A DNA stretch of 64,000 nt from Sphingomonas sp. ERG5 (GCF_000803065.1 NZ_JSXI01000045.1:62001-126000); one strand, 5' to 3'; counted from the stretch's first letter, positions 17,532 to 25,789 are shown. Numbers and translations are program-made. Notes: a model not told the origin generated them from the sequence alone.

Positions 17532-18251
17532 TCAGCGATCGAGAATAGGCGCGAAGCCGCCATAGACCATGCGCTTGCCGTCGAACGGCAGTTCCGTGAT
17601 GGTGTCCGGCTTCATGCGCGGGTCTTCCATGACCTTGGCCATGCCGGCATCGCGGGTCTCCTTCGAAGGCCATTCGACCCAGGAAAAGACGACATGCTCG
17701 TCGCCGGTCGCCTGTACCGCGCCCTTGTAATCGGTGACCGTGCCATCGGGCACGTCGTCGCCCCAGGCTTCGACCACGCGGGTCGCGCCGTAATCGCGGA
17801 ACACGGTCGATGCCTTGCTCGCCAGGCCGCGATACGCCTCCTTGTTGCCGGCCTCGACCGGCACGAGATAGCCATCGACATAGCCGGTCGATCCGCCCGG
17901 GCCGTCGTCGAGCAGCGGTTCGAACCCGCCATAGATCATGCGCTGGCCGTCGAACGGACACTCGCCCATCTCGGCCATGCGCGGATCTTCCATCATTCGC
18001 TTCGTGCCGTCCTCATATGCCTGCCTGGAGGGCCATTCGAGCCAGCTGAACAGGACGGTCTCATCATCCTTCGCCTTCACCGCGCGCTTGAAATCGGTGA
18101 CCGTGCCGTCGGGCACTTCGTCGCCCCAATTCTCGACCATGCGGGTCATGCCATAGTCGCGGAACAGCGCGATCGATTTGGTCGCGTGGTCGAGATAGGC
18201 CTGCTTGTTCGCTGCGGGGACCGCGAGCACGAAACCTTGAATATAGCTCAT
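17532..18251 (-). CDS. Tandem DUF1428 protein
   Basis: 239 residues made of two DUF1428 copies. Copy one starts YIQGFVLAVPAANKQAYLDHA; copy two starts YVDGYLVPVEAGNKEAYRGLA at about residue 122. Each copy contains VxxWGDxVPDGTVTD, FSWxEWPS, MEDPRM and FDGxRMxYGGF. Single-copy relatives such as E. coli YbaA are about 117 residues, so this is an internal duplication that would make a covalent dimer of ferredoxin-like folds. Function of the family is unknown. ATG codons at 18254 and 18251 follow AGGAG; 18251 has better spacing. In operon with VOC genes on both sides. Confidence 0.92.
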   Translation of the reverse strand: MSYIQGFVLAVPAANKQAYLDHATKSIALFRDYGMTRMVENWGDEVPDGTVTDFKRAVKAKDDETVLFSWLEWPSRQAYEDGTKRMMEDPRMAEMGECPFDGQRMIYGGFEPLLDDGPGGSTGYVDGYLVPVEAGNKEAYRGLASKASTVFRDYGATRVVEAWGDDVPDGTVTDYKGAVQATGDEHVVFSWVEWPSKETRDAGMAKVMEDPRMKPDTITELPFDGKRMVYGGFAPILDR

Positions 18252-18287
18252 CATCTCTCTCCTGAAATTATGGCTTGGATATGGAGT

Positions 18288-18947
18288 TCAGGCCGCTTCG
18301 CGATCGTCGAAATCGGCCAATTGTTCGGCCAGAGCCTGCTGGAATGCCGGCCGCGCCTCGCACCGCGCGAGATAGGCGGCAAGATTGGCATGCTCGGCGA
18401 CCAGTCCGGTGTGACGCAGGTTACGCAGCACCGTGGCCATGATCAGGTCGCCTGCGGTGAAGCGGCCTTCGAGATAGTCCTGCTCGCCAAGCCAGTCCGA
18501 CAGCCGGGACAGGCGTTCGCGCACCTTCTGCTCCGCCTCGGGCCGGCGCAGTGTCGCCCATTGCTGGCCGGCATTGAAGATATCGATATTGACCAGGTCG
18601 AAGATCATCGGCTCGATGCTGTTGAGCGCCGCGATCACCCAGCAGGTGGCGCGTGCCCGCCCGGCCGCGTCGGCGGGAAGCAGCGTCTCGCTGCGCCCGC
18701 CGATATGCAGCACGATCGCGCCACTCTCGAACAGGCCGAGATCGCCTTCGACGAACACCGGCACCTGGCCGAAGGGCTGTTCGTGGAAATAGTCCGCCGG
18801 ACGCTGGGTGGTCGCGTCGAGCCGCCGGACCCGATAGGGCAGCCCGGCTTCGGCCAGTGCCCAGCGCACCCTGATGTCGCGCACCAGGCCACGGGCAAAA
18901 CCCGGCACCCAGCGAAAGGCAGTGATCTCGATGTCTGGGGAGGTCAT
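18288..18947 (-). CDS. Glutathione S-transferase family protein
   Basis: 219 residues. The N-terminal thioredoxin-like half contains FGQVPVFVEGDLGLFESGAI, the cis-Pro/ESxAI glutathione-binding region. The helical C-terminal half has DYLEGRFTAGDLIMATVLR, the usual N-capping motif. Start ATGs at 18950 and 18947 follow AAGGAG; the second is better spaced. Its place within the VOC/DUF1428 operon suggests a role in handling reactive electrophiles together with glyoxalase-like partners. Confidence 0.9.
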   Translation of the reverse strand: MTSPDIEITAFRWVPGFARGLVRDIRVRWALAEAGLPYRVRRLDATTQRPADYFHEQPFGQVPVFVEGDLGLFESGAIVLHIGGRSETLLPADAAGRARATCWVIAALNSIEPMIFDLVNIDIFNAGQQWATLRRPEAEQKVRERLSRLSDWLGEQDYLEGRFTAGDLIMATVLRNLRHTGLVAEHANLAAYLARCEARPAFQQALAEQLADFDDREAA

Positions 18948-18986
18948 CATCCTGCTCCTTGTTGTGAAGTTATTCGGGTTCCGACG

Positions 18987-19385
18987 CTATCCGGCGATCG
19001 GCAGCAGCGCCCGGACGCGCGGGTCGCGCAGCCATAGCCCGGCCCAGGCGACCAGCCCGATATAGACGCCGAACAGCGTGTTGCTGAATAACGGCATGTC
19101 GGCGCGAAGGTTCACCGCGACTGCTCCGCCCAGGAATGCGGTGATCAGCACCGCGCCGAGAATGGCGGTGCGCGGCCAGGCGTACAGGATGACGCTGACC
19201 AGCAGGATCGCGCCGATCGTGCGGTACAGGCCGGGGTCGGGCGCGAGGCCCAAAGGCGGACTATTGTCGATCATCAGCTGCGGCGTGGCGAGCTTGAACA
19301 CGGCATCCGCGCCGAGCGCGAGGATCGCCAAGCCGCTCAGCACGCGGCCGGTCCAGAGCGTCTTGGTATTCGATGGGAAGGGCAT
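18987..19385 (-). CDS. DoxX-like integral membrane protein
   Basis: 132 residues with four hydrophobic segments (about 15-32, 53-70, 72-92, 104-122), the size and topology of the DoxX/DoxD-like family. VLSGLAILALGADAVFKL and the TIGAILLVSVILYAWPRTAILGAVL stretch (given here only as start and end of segments 2-3) fit. Function of these small quinone- or redox-associated membrane proteins is poorly defined. It lies 17 bp downstream of the 34-aa peptide gene and 39 bp before the GST gene. Confidence 0.8.
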   Translation of the reverse strand: MPFPSNTKTLWTGRVLSGLAILALGADAVFKLATPQLMIDNSPPLGLAPDPGLYRTIGAILLVSVILYAWPRTAILGAVLITAFLGGAVAVNLRADMPLFSNTLFGVYIGLVAWAGLWLRDPRVRALLPIAG

Positions 19386-19402
19386 TGGGATTCCTTTGAA
19401 GA

Positions 19403-19507
19403 TCAGGCGAACAGGGGCGCGCCGGTCATCGCGCCGTGCACGAGGATGGCGATCACGGTGACGGCGAAGCCGCCGGCACCGGAAATGAAAGGGGCGAATT
19501 TACGCAT
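19403..19507 (-). CDS. Small hydrophobic peptide (34 aa) inside the VOC operon
   Basis: ATG at 19507 to TGA at 19403 gives a 34-residue peptide beginning MRKFAPFISGAGG, followed by a hydrophobic stretch FAVTVIAILVHGAM and ending TGAPLFA. It is preceded by AAGGA with about seven-base spacing and fills the gap between the VOC gene (27 bp upstream) and the DoxX gene (17 bp downstream) with no spare DNA. One short membrane helix after a basic N-terminus suggests an inner-membrane microprotein. Function unknown; it could partner the DoxX protein. Confidence 0.6.
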   Translation of the reverse strand: MRKFAPFISGAGGFAVTVIAILVHGAMTGAPLFA

Positions 19508-19534
19508 GACACTGTCCTTTTACGGTGTGCGCCG

Positions 19535-19981
19535 TCAGGCGGCGGCGTCGGCGAACGCCTCGGGGCCGGCAGCGGCCGCGCTGGGGTCCATCCACATCAC
19601 TTCCCAGATGTGACCATCGGGATCGGCGAAGCTGCGGCTGAACATGAAGCCGAAATCCTGCGACGGCGTCGCATCGGCGCTGCCGCCGGCCGTCGCGGCC
19701 TTGTCGACCACCGCATTGACCGCATCCTTGCTCGGCTGTGCGATGCAGATCAGCATGCCGACCGCGCTCTTCGCGTCGGCGATGGTGCGGCCGGGGATGA
19801 ACGAGGCGAACTTCTCATGGTTGAGCAGCATCGCGTGGATCTGGTCGGAAAGGACGATGCACGACGCGGTCTCGTCGCTGAACATCGGGTTCTTCGTCGC
19901 GCCGATCGATTCATAAAATGCCGTCGCCTTGGCGACGTCGCTGACGGGGAGGTTCACGAAGATCATGTTGGTCAGGCTCAC
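19535..19981 (-). CDS. VOC-family protein
   Basis: 148 residues. MIFVNLPVSDVAKATAFYES at the N-terminus and FADPDGHIWEVMWMDPSA at the C-terminus bracket a two-module VOC protein of the YaeR/lactoylglutathione-lyase-like group; the C-terminal Glu in HIWEV is the usual metal ligand position. First gene of the minus-strand operon and divergent from the HxlR regulator at 20062 (80-bp gap). Reaction unknown. Confidence 0.9.
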   Translation of the reverse strand: MSLTNMIFVNLPVSDVAKATAFYESIGATKNPMFSDETASCIVLSDQIHAMLLNHEKFASFIPGRTIADAKSAVGMLICIAQPSKDAVNAVVDKAATAGGSADATPSQDFGFMFSRSFADPDGHIWEVMWMDPSAAAAGPEAFADAAA

Positions 19982-20024
19982 GGGGGTTCTCCCTTTTTGG
20001 AAACGCTGAGTTGCGAATCACTGT

Positions 20025-20053
20025 TTGACGGTGATGCCTGCTTCAGTTATTAA
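20025..20053 (+). promoter_or_regulatory. Sigma-70-like promoter for the HxlR gene
   Basis: TTGACG at 20025-20030 and TATTAA at 20048-20053 with a 17-bp spacer make a near-consensus housekeeping promoter. The expected transcription start near 20060 is only a base or two before the ATG at 20062, so the mRNA may be leaderless. Confidence 0.5.
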
Positions 20054-20061
20054 AAGCAACC

Positions 20062-20766
20062 ATGAAGTTAGAAAAAGTAACCGAATCGGCAAAAGCGGCG
20101 GAAAAGCGTTGGTATGACGATGCTTGCGGCACCGCTTTGGCAATGGAACTGGTTGGCGAGCGCTGGTCGCTGCTGATCGTGCGCGAGCTTATGTTCGGTC
20201 CGCGACGCTTTGGTGAATTGCGCGGCGGCCTGTCCGGGATCAGCGCCAATGTGCTGACCCAGCGGCTCGAAGGCATGGAAGCGGCGGGGATCGTCGAGCG
20301 GCAGAAGCTGCCGCCCCCGGCATCGGTGCAGGTCTATGGCCTGACCCCCTGGGGCTATCAGAGCGAAGTCGCGATCCAGGAACTGGGCCGCTGGGCGGTT
20401 CGCTCGCCCGCGCATGATCCGACGCTGCCGCTCAGCGCGGCCTCGATCATGATGTCGTTCCGTACCATGTATGCAGGCGATCGGGCGGCCGGTCTCCAGG
20501 CGACGATCGGCTTTCGCTTCGGCACGGAGACATTCGTGGCGGCGCTTGGCCCGGACGGCATTCCGATCCGGCGCGCCGATCCGTCGGATGCCGATCTGAT
20601 CCTCTCGACCACGCCGATGATGCTGGCGGCAACCGTCTATGGCGGATTGCCGGTCGCCGATGCCGAGGCGGCGGGCGCGATGAGCGTGCAGGGCGACCGC
20701 GCGTTGCTTGACCGGTTCCTGACGCTGTTTCCGCTGCCACCGAAAAATTCCCCACCAACGGAGTGA
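20062..20766 (+). CDS. HxlR-family regulator with C-terminal sterol-carrier-like domain
   Basis: 234 residues. Residues about 18-105 are an HxlR winged helix: C22 in YDDACGTALAMELVGERW, then ELMFGPRRFGELRGGLSGIS, VLTQRLEGMEAAGIV and YGLTPWG. The remaining about 120 residues (with DADLILSTTPMMLAA) resemble an SCP2-type lipid- or ligand-binding fold found fused to some HxlR proteins. HxlR members often sense reactive electrophiles through the N-terminal Cys. The divergent VOC/GST operon is the obvious target. No ribosome-binding site is visible before the ATG, consistent with a leaderless transcript. Confidence 0.88.
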   Translation: MKLEKVTESAKAAEKRWYDDACGTALAMELVGERWSLLIVRELMFGPRRFGELRGGLSGISANVLTQRLEGMEAAGIVERQKLPPPASVQVYGLTPWGYQSEVAIQELGRWAVRSPAHDPTLPLSAASIMMSFRTMYAGDRAAGLQATIGFRFGTETFVAALGPDGIPIRRADPSDADLILSTTPMMLAATVYGGLPVADAEAAGAMSVQGDRALLDRFLTLFPLPPKNSPPTE

Positions 20767-20771
20767 AGCCG

Positions 20772-21074
20772 ATGGCCGCAGCAAAGCCGAACCGCATTGC
20801 GATCGAAAACGTCATTCAGCCGGGCAAGACCTACACTGTCGATGCCGAAAAATTCGCCGCGATGCGTGATGCCGTGCTCGCCAGCCTGCCGGACAGTCCG
20901 CCAGGTATCACCGTTCCGGAATTGAAGGCGGCGGTGTTGTCGCGCCTACCCGACACGCTCTTTCCAGGCGGCGAGAAAGCCGGCTGGTGGCTCAAGGCGG
21001 CTCAGCTCGACCAGGAGGCGAAGCAGGTAATTGCCCGCGCGGCCGGGTCTCCGGTACGATTGTACAGGATTTAA
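20772..21074 (+). CDS. Conserved small protein (DUF6958-like)
   Basis: 100 residues from the ATG at 20772, preceded by GGAG; a GTG at 20763 overlaps the HxlR stop. Contains YTVDAEKFAAMRDAVLASLP, ITVPELKAAVLSRLP, LFPGGEKAGWWLKAAQLDQE and a basic end VRLYRI. The pattern looks like the small family I know as DUF6958, possibly a winged-helix-like fold; the name is from memory. It follows the regulator by 5 bp and is probably co-transcribed with it. Function unknown. Confidence 0.7.
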   Translation: MAAAKPNRIAIENVIQPGKTYTVDAEKFAAMRDAVLASLPDSPPGITVPELKAAVLSRLPDTLFPGGEKAGWWLKAAQLDQEAKQVIARAAGSPVRLYRI

Positions 21075-21116
21075 AGAACCAAAGTTGTTTGTGAGTGTTG
21101 AGTCGAACGCTTTCCT

Positions 21117-21136
21117 TGGCCTAAGGCGTTAGGCCA
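21117..21136 (+). other. Hairpin in the cobS leader
   Basis: Perfect inverted repeat TGGCCTAA / TTAGGCCA around a GGCG loop, 15 bp upstream of the cobS start. No T-run follows, so it is more likely a leader structure or protein site than a terminator. It does not resemble a cobalamin riboswitch. Confidence 0.4.
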
Positions 21137-21150
21137 GACGTGAGGCAATA

Positions 21151-22155
21151 ATGACCGACATCCCTAATACTCAGCCCGACAGCCGCGAAACGACCATCAT
21201 GGAAGCCCCCGACAAGATGCTCAGCGTCCGTGAGGCGTTCGGCATCGATTCGGATATGCAAGTCCCTGCGTTCAGCGAAGCGGACGAGCGCGTGCCTGAT
21301 CTCGACCCGGCCTATGTGTTCGACGCCGACACCACGCTCGCGATCTGCGCCGGCTTTGCGCATAATCGCCGCGTGATGGTGCAGGGCTATCACGGCACCG
21401 GCAAATCGACTCACATCGAACAGGTCGCGGCGCGCCTGAAATGGCCATGCATCCGCATCAATCTCGACGCGCATATCAGCCGCATCGACCTGGTCGGGCG
21501 CGACGCGATCGTGCTCAAGGATGGCAAGCAGATCACCGAATTCCGCGAAGGCCTGCTGCCCTGGGCGCTGCAGACCCCGACCGCTTTGGTGTTCGACGAA
21601 TATGATGCCGGCCGTCCCGACGTGATGTTCGTGATCCAGCGCGTGCTGGAGACCGAGGGCAAGCTGACGCTGCTCGACCAGAACCGCGTGATCCGCCCCA
21701 ATCCCTGGTTCCGCCTGTTCGCCACCGCCAACACGGTCGGTCTTGGCGACACCAGCGGGCTGTATCACGGCACGCAGCAGATCAACCAGGGCCAGATGGA
21801 CCGCTGGAACATCGTCGTCACGCTCAACTATCTCCCCGCCGCGGTCGAGGCGCAGATCGTGCTCGCCAAGTCGGGCGAATATGACAAGCCGGAGGGCAAG
21901 AAGGCGGTCGAGGACATGGTCCGCGTTGCCGACCTGACCCGGCGCGGCTTCATCAATGGCGACATCTCGACCGTGATGAGCCCGCGCACCGTGATCACCT
22001 GGGCACAGAATGCGTTGATCTTCGGCGATATCGGCTTCGCTTTCCGCCTGTCGTTCCTCAACAAGTGCGACGAATCGGAGCGTGCTCTGGTCGCGGAATA
22101 TTATCAGCGCGTGTTCGGCAAGGATCTGCCCGAGAGCGTGGTGGGCAAGGCTTGA
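21151..22155 (+). CDS. cobS: CobS, aerobic cobaltochelatase-type AAA+ subunit
   Basis: 334 residues. Walker [10 protein letters not shown] at 79-87, Walker [11 protein letters not shown] at about 145-154, and sensor region [21 protein letters not shown] match CobS, the AAA+ motor that with CobT powers CobN-mediated cobalt insertion into hydrogenobyrinate diamide. No cobN is in this window. The partner cobT lies at 32049, about 10 kb away on the same strand, an unusual separation. A leader hairpin precedes the gene and a strong hairpin follows it. Confidence 0.95.
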   Translation: MTDIPNTQPDSRETTIMEAPDKMLSVREAFGIDSDMQVPAFSEADERVPDLDPAYVFDADTTLAICAGFAHNRRVMVQGYHGTGKSTHIEQVAARLKWPCIRINLDAHISRIDLVGRDAIVLKDGKQITEFREGLLPWALQTPTALVFDEYDAGRPDVMFVIQRVLETEGKLTLLDQNRVIRPNPWFRLFATANTVGLGDTSGLYHGTQQINQGQMDRWNIVVTLNYLPAAVEAQIVLAKSGEYDKPEGKKAVEDMVRVADLTRRGFINGDISTVMSPRTVITWAQNALIFGDIGFAFRLSFLNKCDESERALVAEYYQRVFGKDLPESVVGKA

Positions 22156-22167
22156 TCTCGGTTATCA

Positions 22168-22203
22168 CCCGGAGCGGACCGACCGGGCTCGGTCCGCTCC
22201 GGG
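22168..22203 (+). terminator. Strong hairpin after cobS
   Basis: A 15-bp perfect stem (CCCGGAGCGGACCGA with its complement) around a 6-base loop begins 13 bp after the cobS stop. It almost certainly ends the cobS transcript, although no U-run follows. Confidence 0.7.
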
Positions 22204-22381
22204 AAATCCGTTGAGGAACGCGCGCAGGATAGGGATGATTTCCCGTCACGCGATGTGACACATGAACATGATCTGCGTGCATTGGGTTTACCAGATGTGC
22301 GTCGCGATCCGTTCGATCGGCCAATCATCCGCGATCCCAAATTGCTGCATTCGGTTGCGATGTGATCTGGTAGCAGGGTGC

Positions 22382-23203
22382 ATGCATCACCATAGCGTTC
22401 GCCCGACTCGTCTTCTCCATATGATGGCACTCGCGGCCGTCGTGCCGCTGCTGGTCGCCGCCGCCGACTACAAGATCGGCGCGCCGCCGCTGCGGTTGCT
22501 GCCATCGCTGACCCAGGCGGGCGAACAGAAGGTCATGCCAGGCAATATCGTTGCGATGAGCGTGCTTGGCCGGCCCGACGCGGCGATCATTGTCGAACCG
22601 GTCAGGCTCGACCAGGCGGGCGAGCAGCGGGCGTTCGCGCGCGGCATGGTGCTCGCAGCGGCCAGCGTACCGGGCCTGCCCGGCGATCCGCAGCGGGTGT
22701 TTTGCGAGGAGGGCAAGGAAGGGTCGATCGGCAAGCAGATGACCGGACAGATGCTGTTCGGGCTGGTCGGCGCGCTGCGCCCGACCAAGCTCGACACGCG
22801 CTATTGCCTGATCGATGCCGATGGAGATTCCTTCTTCGATCACGCATTTCTGGTCGGGGCGAAGGGCAAGGGTAAATTGCCCTATGCCATCCCGAAGGCG
22901 GAATATGGCCTGATCGAGGGATTGCCACTGGGCGGGGACAGCATGGTGAAGCTGCGCTACGCCGGCAGCGGCGGGGAGAAGGGCAGCGTGTCGTTCGACC
23001 TCGAGGCCTCGGGCTTCGGCCGGATGCGACCATTGCCCGGCGCGCGTCACACGCTCTCGACCGTCAAGCTCCCCGCGCATGAGATTATCGAGGGCGCGGT
23101 CATCACCTTGCTCGCCTATGATGCGAAATCAGGCGAGGCGACGGTGATCATGAACCGCGACTTTGCACCGGGGCATATCGTGCTGCCCGAATTCGCTCAG
23201 TAG
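22382..23203 (+). CDS. Hypothetical secreted protein
   Basis: 273 residues from the ATG at 22382. The start is chosen because it gives a signal peptide (RPTRLLHMMALAAVVPLLVAA) and because upstream sequence overlaps the cobS terminator region; the ribosome-binding site is weak. The mature protein begins DYKIGAPPL. It contains CLIDADGDSFFDHAFLVG, which resembles a calcium-type D-x-D-x-D loop, and otherwise beta-rich sequence. I do not recognise the family. It converges with the deacylase gene, 4 bp from its stop. Confidence 0.65.
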   Translation: MHHHSVRPTRLLHMMALAAVVPLLVAAADYKIGAPPLRLLPSLTQAGEQKVMPGNIVAMSVLGRPDAAIIVEPVRLDQAGEQRAFARGMVLAAASVPGLPGDPQRVFCEEGKEGSIGKQMTGQMLFGLVGALRPTKLDTRYCLIDADGDSFFDHAFLVGAKGKGKLPYAIPKAEYGLIEGLPLGGDSMVKLRYAGSGGEKGSVSFDLEASGFGRMRPLPGARHTLSTVKLPAHEIIEGAVITLLAYDAKSGEATVIMNRDFAPGHIVLPEFAQ

Positions 23204-23207
23204 GCGG

Positions 23208-24935
23208 CTATCGCTTGCGGCACGCACCGCCGCCTGGCCAACCGGTCCAGCCGGGGCCACGCACGACCTGACCCGGGCGGTTCGTCGTGGGTTGGCCATC
23301 GCGCAGCACTGCCTGTCCATTGACGAACACCGTGCGCATGCCGGTGGCGAAAGCCTGGGGCTGCTGCACCGTCGCATGATCGACAAAAGTCTTGGGGTCG
23401 AACACCGCAATGTCGGCATGATAGCCGGGTGCGAGCCGGCCACGCTCCTTGATGCCCAGATTCGCCGCGGGCAGCGACGTCATGCGCCGGATCGCCTCGG
23501 CCATCGGCATGCGCCGCTCGTCACGGGCATAATGACCGATCACCCGGGCAAAGGTGCCATAAGTGCGTGGGTGCGGCTGCGATTTCAGGAACGGTCCCTC
23601 GGGCGCCTGGGCATCGGCATCCGACCCGAAGCTCATCCAGGGCAGCGCCACGGCGCGCGCGACATTGGCTTCGTCCATGATGCGATAGATGATGCCCACG
23701 CGGCTGCCGTCCTCGATCACCAGGTCCATCATCGTTTCCTCGGGCGAGGTGCCGCGCATCGCCGCGATCTCGGCGATCGTCTTGCCGGTCAACGGTTTCA
23801 GCTTCTCGCTCTTGAAGCCGGCCGCGATCAGCCCGTCGGCGCCGCCCGAGGCGCGATACATATTCTCCCAGCCGACACCCGGCTTGCGGATTTCGTCGGT
23901 CAGCCGCGCGCGAACCTTGGGGTCCTTCATGCGCTCGATCCACTTCTCCAGCCCGCCGGACTGCACCCAGGTCGGCATCGACGCGTCGAGCCCCGAGCCG
24001 GCGATGGTGTAGGGGTACATGTCGGCGGTGATCTTCAGGCCCGCCTTGCGCGCTGCCTCGACCCGGGCGATCGCGGCGTCGATCTTCGGCCAGTTATCCT
24101 TGCCCGCCTGTTTGAAGTGATAGATTTCGGCACGGGCACCGGTCTTGCGCGAAATCTCGATCAGTTCGTCGATCGCTTCGAGCAGGCGGTCGCCTTCGGA
24201 GCGCATATGGCTGATATACAGGCCGTCGCAGCGCCCAACCTCATCGACCAGCGCGATCAGTTCGGGCGTCTCGGCATAGCTGGCGGGTGCGTAGATCAGC
24301 GACGATCCGACCCCGATCGCACCGTCGCGCATCGCTTTGGCGACCAGCGCGCGCATTTGCTGCAATTGCGCCGGCGTCGGGTCGATATCCTCCTCGCCCA
24401 GCACATTGGCGCGCACCGTGGTTGCACCGACGAACGATGCGACATTGGGGGCGATGCCGCGTTTGGTCAGCCAGTCGAGATAGTCGGCAAGCGTGGTCCA
24501 CTCGACCGGGTATTTCACATCGCTCTGGCGATCCGTCGCGAGCTTCTTCATCTCCGGCGTCATCGGCCCGAAACTGTCGCCTTCGCCAAATACCTCCAGC
24601 GTCACGCCTTGCCGGATATCGCTCAGGCCGCGCCCATCGGCGATCAGCGATTCGACCGCCCAGCTGAGCATGTTGATGAAGCCCGGCGCCACGGCCAGTC
24701 CCTTGGCATCGATGGTGGTGCGCGCCGCGCCTGGGGCCTTTGGCCCGACATAGACGATGCGATCCCCCTTGATCGCGACATCGCCGATCACGCCCGCGCC
24801 GCCCAGCCCGTCATAGATGGTGCCGCCCTTCAATACCGTGTCATAGGCCGGGGCCGCCGGCTTGCGCGCGGGCGTTGCCGAGATCAGCGTGGTGGCGGAG
24901 AGAGCGACCGCGATCGCACGGGTCCATGGCGTCAT
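23208..24935 (-). CDS. Secreted amidohydrolase, N-acyl-D-amino-acid deacylase-like, with altered metal site
   Basis: 575 residues with a signal peptide (hydrophobic 6-20). The composite-domain amidohydrolase pattern is clear: N-terminal beta strands (LKGGTIYDGLGG, GDVAIKGDRIVYVG), a TIM barrel, and the end GRLAPGYHADIAVFDP. SHMRSEGD, EIYHFKQAG and SFGSDADAQAPEG retain the two later His residues and the Asp of D-aminoacylases. The first metal motif, usually HxH after PGFID, reads APGFINMLSW (residues 83-92), and the Cys region reads LEVFGEG. It therefore belongs to a divergent subgroup whose chemistry may differ. It is divergent from the XRE-cupin regulator. Confidence 0.85.
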   Translation of the reverse strand: MTPWTRAIAVALSATTLISATPARKPAAPAYDTVLKGGTIYDGLGGAGVIGDVAIKGDRIVYVGPKAPGAARTTIDAKGLAVAPGFINMLSWAVESLIADGRGLSDIRQGVTLEVFGEGDSFGPMTPEMKKLATDRQSDVKYPVEWTTLADYLDWLTKRGIAPNVASFVGATTVRANVLGEEDIDPTPAQLQQMRALVAKAMRDGAIGVGSSLIYAPASYAETPELIALVDEVGRCDGLYISHMRSEGDRLLEAIDELIEISRKTGARAEIYHFKQAGKDNWPKIDAAIARVEAARKAGLKITADMYPYTIAGSGLDASMPTWVQSGGLEKWIERMKDPKVRARLTDEIRKPGVGWENMYRASGGADGLIAAGFKSEKLKPLTGKTIAEIAAMRGTSPEETMMDLVIEDGSRVGIIYRIMDEANVARAVALPWMSFGSDADAQAPEGPFLKSQPHPRTYGTFARVIGHYARDERRMPMAEAIRRMTSLPAANLGIKERGRLAPGYHADIAVFDPKTFVDHATVQQPQAFATGMRTVFVNGQAVLRDGQPTTNRPGQVVRGPGWTGWPGGGACRKR

Positions 24936-25087
24936 CTTGATTTCTCCCCTTTGCTCGATTCAGATGCGGCCGCACGTTCAGGGCGTGCCGCTCATTCCGA
25001 TCGAATTGCGTGATCGACACGAGTGATGCTAGTTTCAACGATGTTCATACTTGCTTCTTGAGCGACTTATCCCGCATGGGATGTTAT

Positions 25088-25103
25088 TGTCCTGATCAGG
25101 ACA
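25088..25103. promoter_or_regulatory. 16-bp palindrome TGTCCTGATCAGGACA
   Basis: A perfect palindrome 32 bp before the XRE-cupin start and within the divergent gap with the deacylase gene. The placement suits an autoregulatory operator for the XRE-cupin protein. A similar but imperfect copy occurs at 30343-30358 upstream of the TonB receptor gene in the same cluster. Confidence 0.55.
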
Positions 25104-25135
25104 CGTCAAGCGAGGGCGATTAGGAGAGTGCGACG

Positions 25136-25789
25136 ATGCAAGGCAGTCAACTCACACTCGGCGCGTTGCTGAAGGGGTTACGCAATCGCAACGGCTGGAC
25201 GCTGAAGCAGATGAGCGAACGCAGCGGCATCCCGGTGTCGACGCTGTCCAAGGTCGAGCATGACCGGCTGACGCTGACTTATGACAAGCTGCAGCAGCTG
25301 AGCGAGCGGCTCAACATCCGCATGTCGGAATTGTTCGTCGAAGAGGAAAGCTCGGCAGCGCCGACGGTGATGGCGCGACGCAGCATCGGGACGCTTGATC
25401 GCGCGGTTCGCGTCAACACCGCCAATTACGATTATTACTATCTCTGCACTGAGCTGCGGCAGAAGCGCATGATCCCGAACCTGACGCGAATCCGCGCCAA
25501 GTCGCTGGAAGAGTTCGGCAGTCTCGTCAGCCATGGCGGCGAGGAATTCATCTTCGTGGTCGAAGGGCGGATCGTCGTCCACACCGAATTCTACGATCCG
25601 CTTGAGCTCGGCGCGGGGGAATCAATCTATATCGATTCCTCGATGGGCCATGCCTATCTCGTCGCCGAGGGCTGCGAGGAGGCCGTGACGATCGGGGTCA
25701 TGTCGAGCGGCGAGGATAATCTGATGAACTCGCTGATCAACATCCATGAGGAACGCACGCAGGACGAAGGCAAGGATCTCGCGGCCTGA
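25136..25789 (+). CDS. XRE-family regulator with C-terminal cupin sensor
   Basis: 217 residues. Residues about 8-65 are an XRE HTH (LGALLKGLRNRNGWTLKQMS, SGIPVSTLSKVEH). Residues about 130-205 form a small cupin (HGGEEFIFVVEGRIVVHTE, GESIYIDSSMGHAYL). Regulators of this build (PuuR/SutR type) sense amino acids, amines or related ligands. Ribosome-binding site AGGAG nine bases upstream. Lying between the deacylase, serine-hydrolase and receptor genes, it likely controls a peptide or N-acyl-amino-acid scavenging set, with the palindrome at 25088 as operator. Confidence 0.9.
   Translation: MQGSQLTLGALLKGLRNRNGWTLKQMSERSGIPVSTLSKVEHDRLTLTYDKLQQLSERLNIRMSELFVEEESSAAPTVMARRSIGTLDRAVRVNTANYDYYYLCTELRQKRMIPNLTRIRAKSLEEFGSLVSHGGEEFIFVVEGRIVVHTEFYDPLELGAGESIYIDSSMGHAYLVAEGCEEAVTIGVMSSGEDNLMNSLINIHEERTQDEGKDLAA

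Noticed and set aside
21075..21150. Cobalamin riboswitch before cobS
   Set aside because: The leader is too short and lacks a B12-box-like sequence; only a simple hairpin is present.
23163..25013. A 616-codon frame antisense to the deacylase gene
   Set aside because: Shadow composition (His/Arg/Asp-rich) and no recognisable domain, whereas the other strand encodes a clear amidohydrolase.
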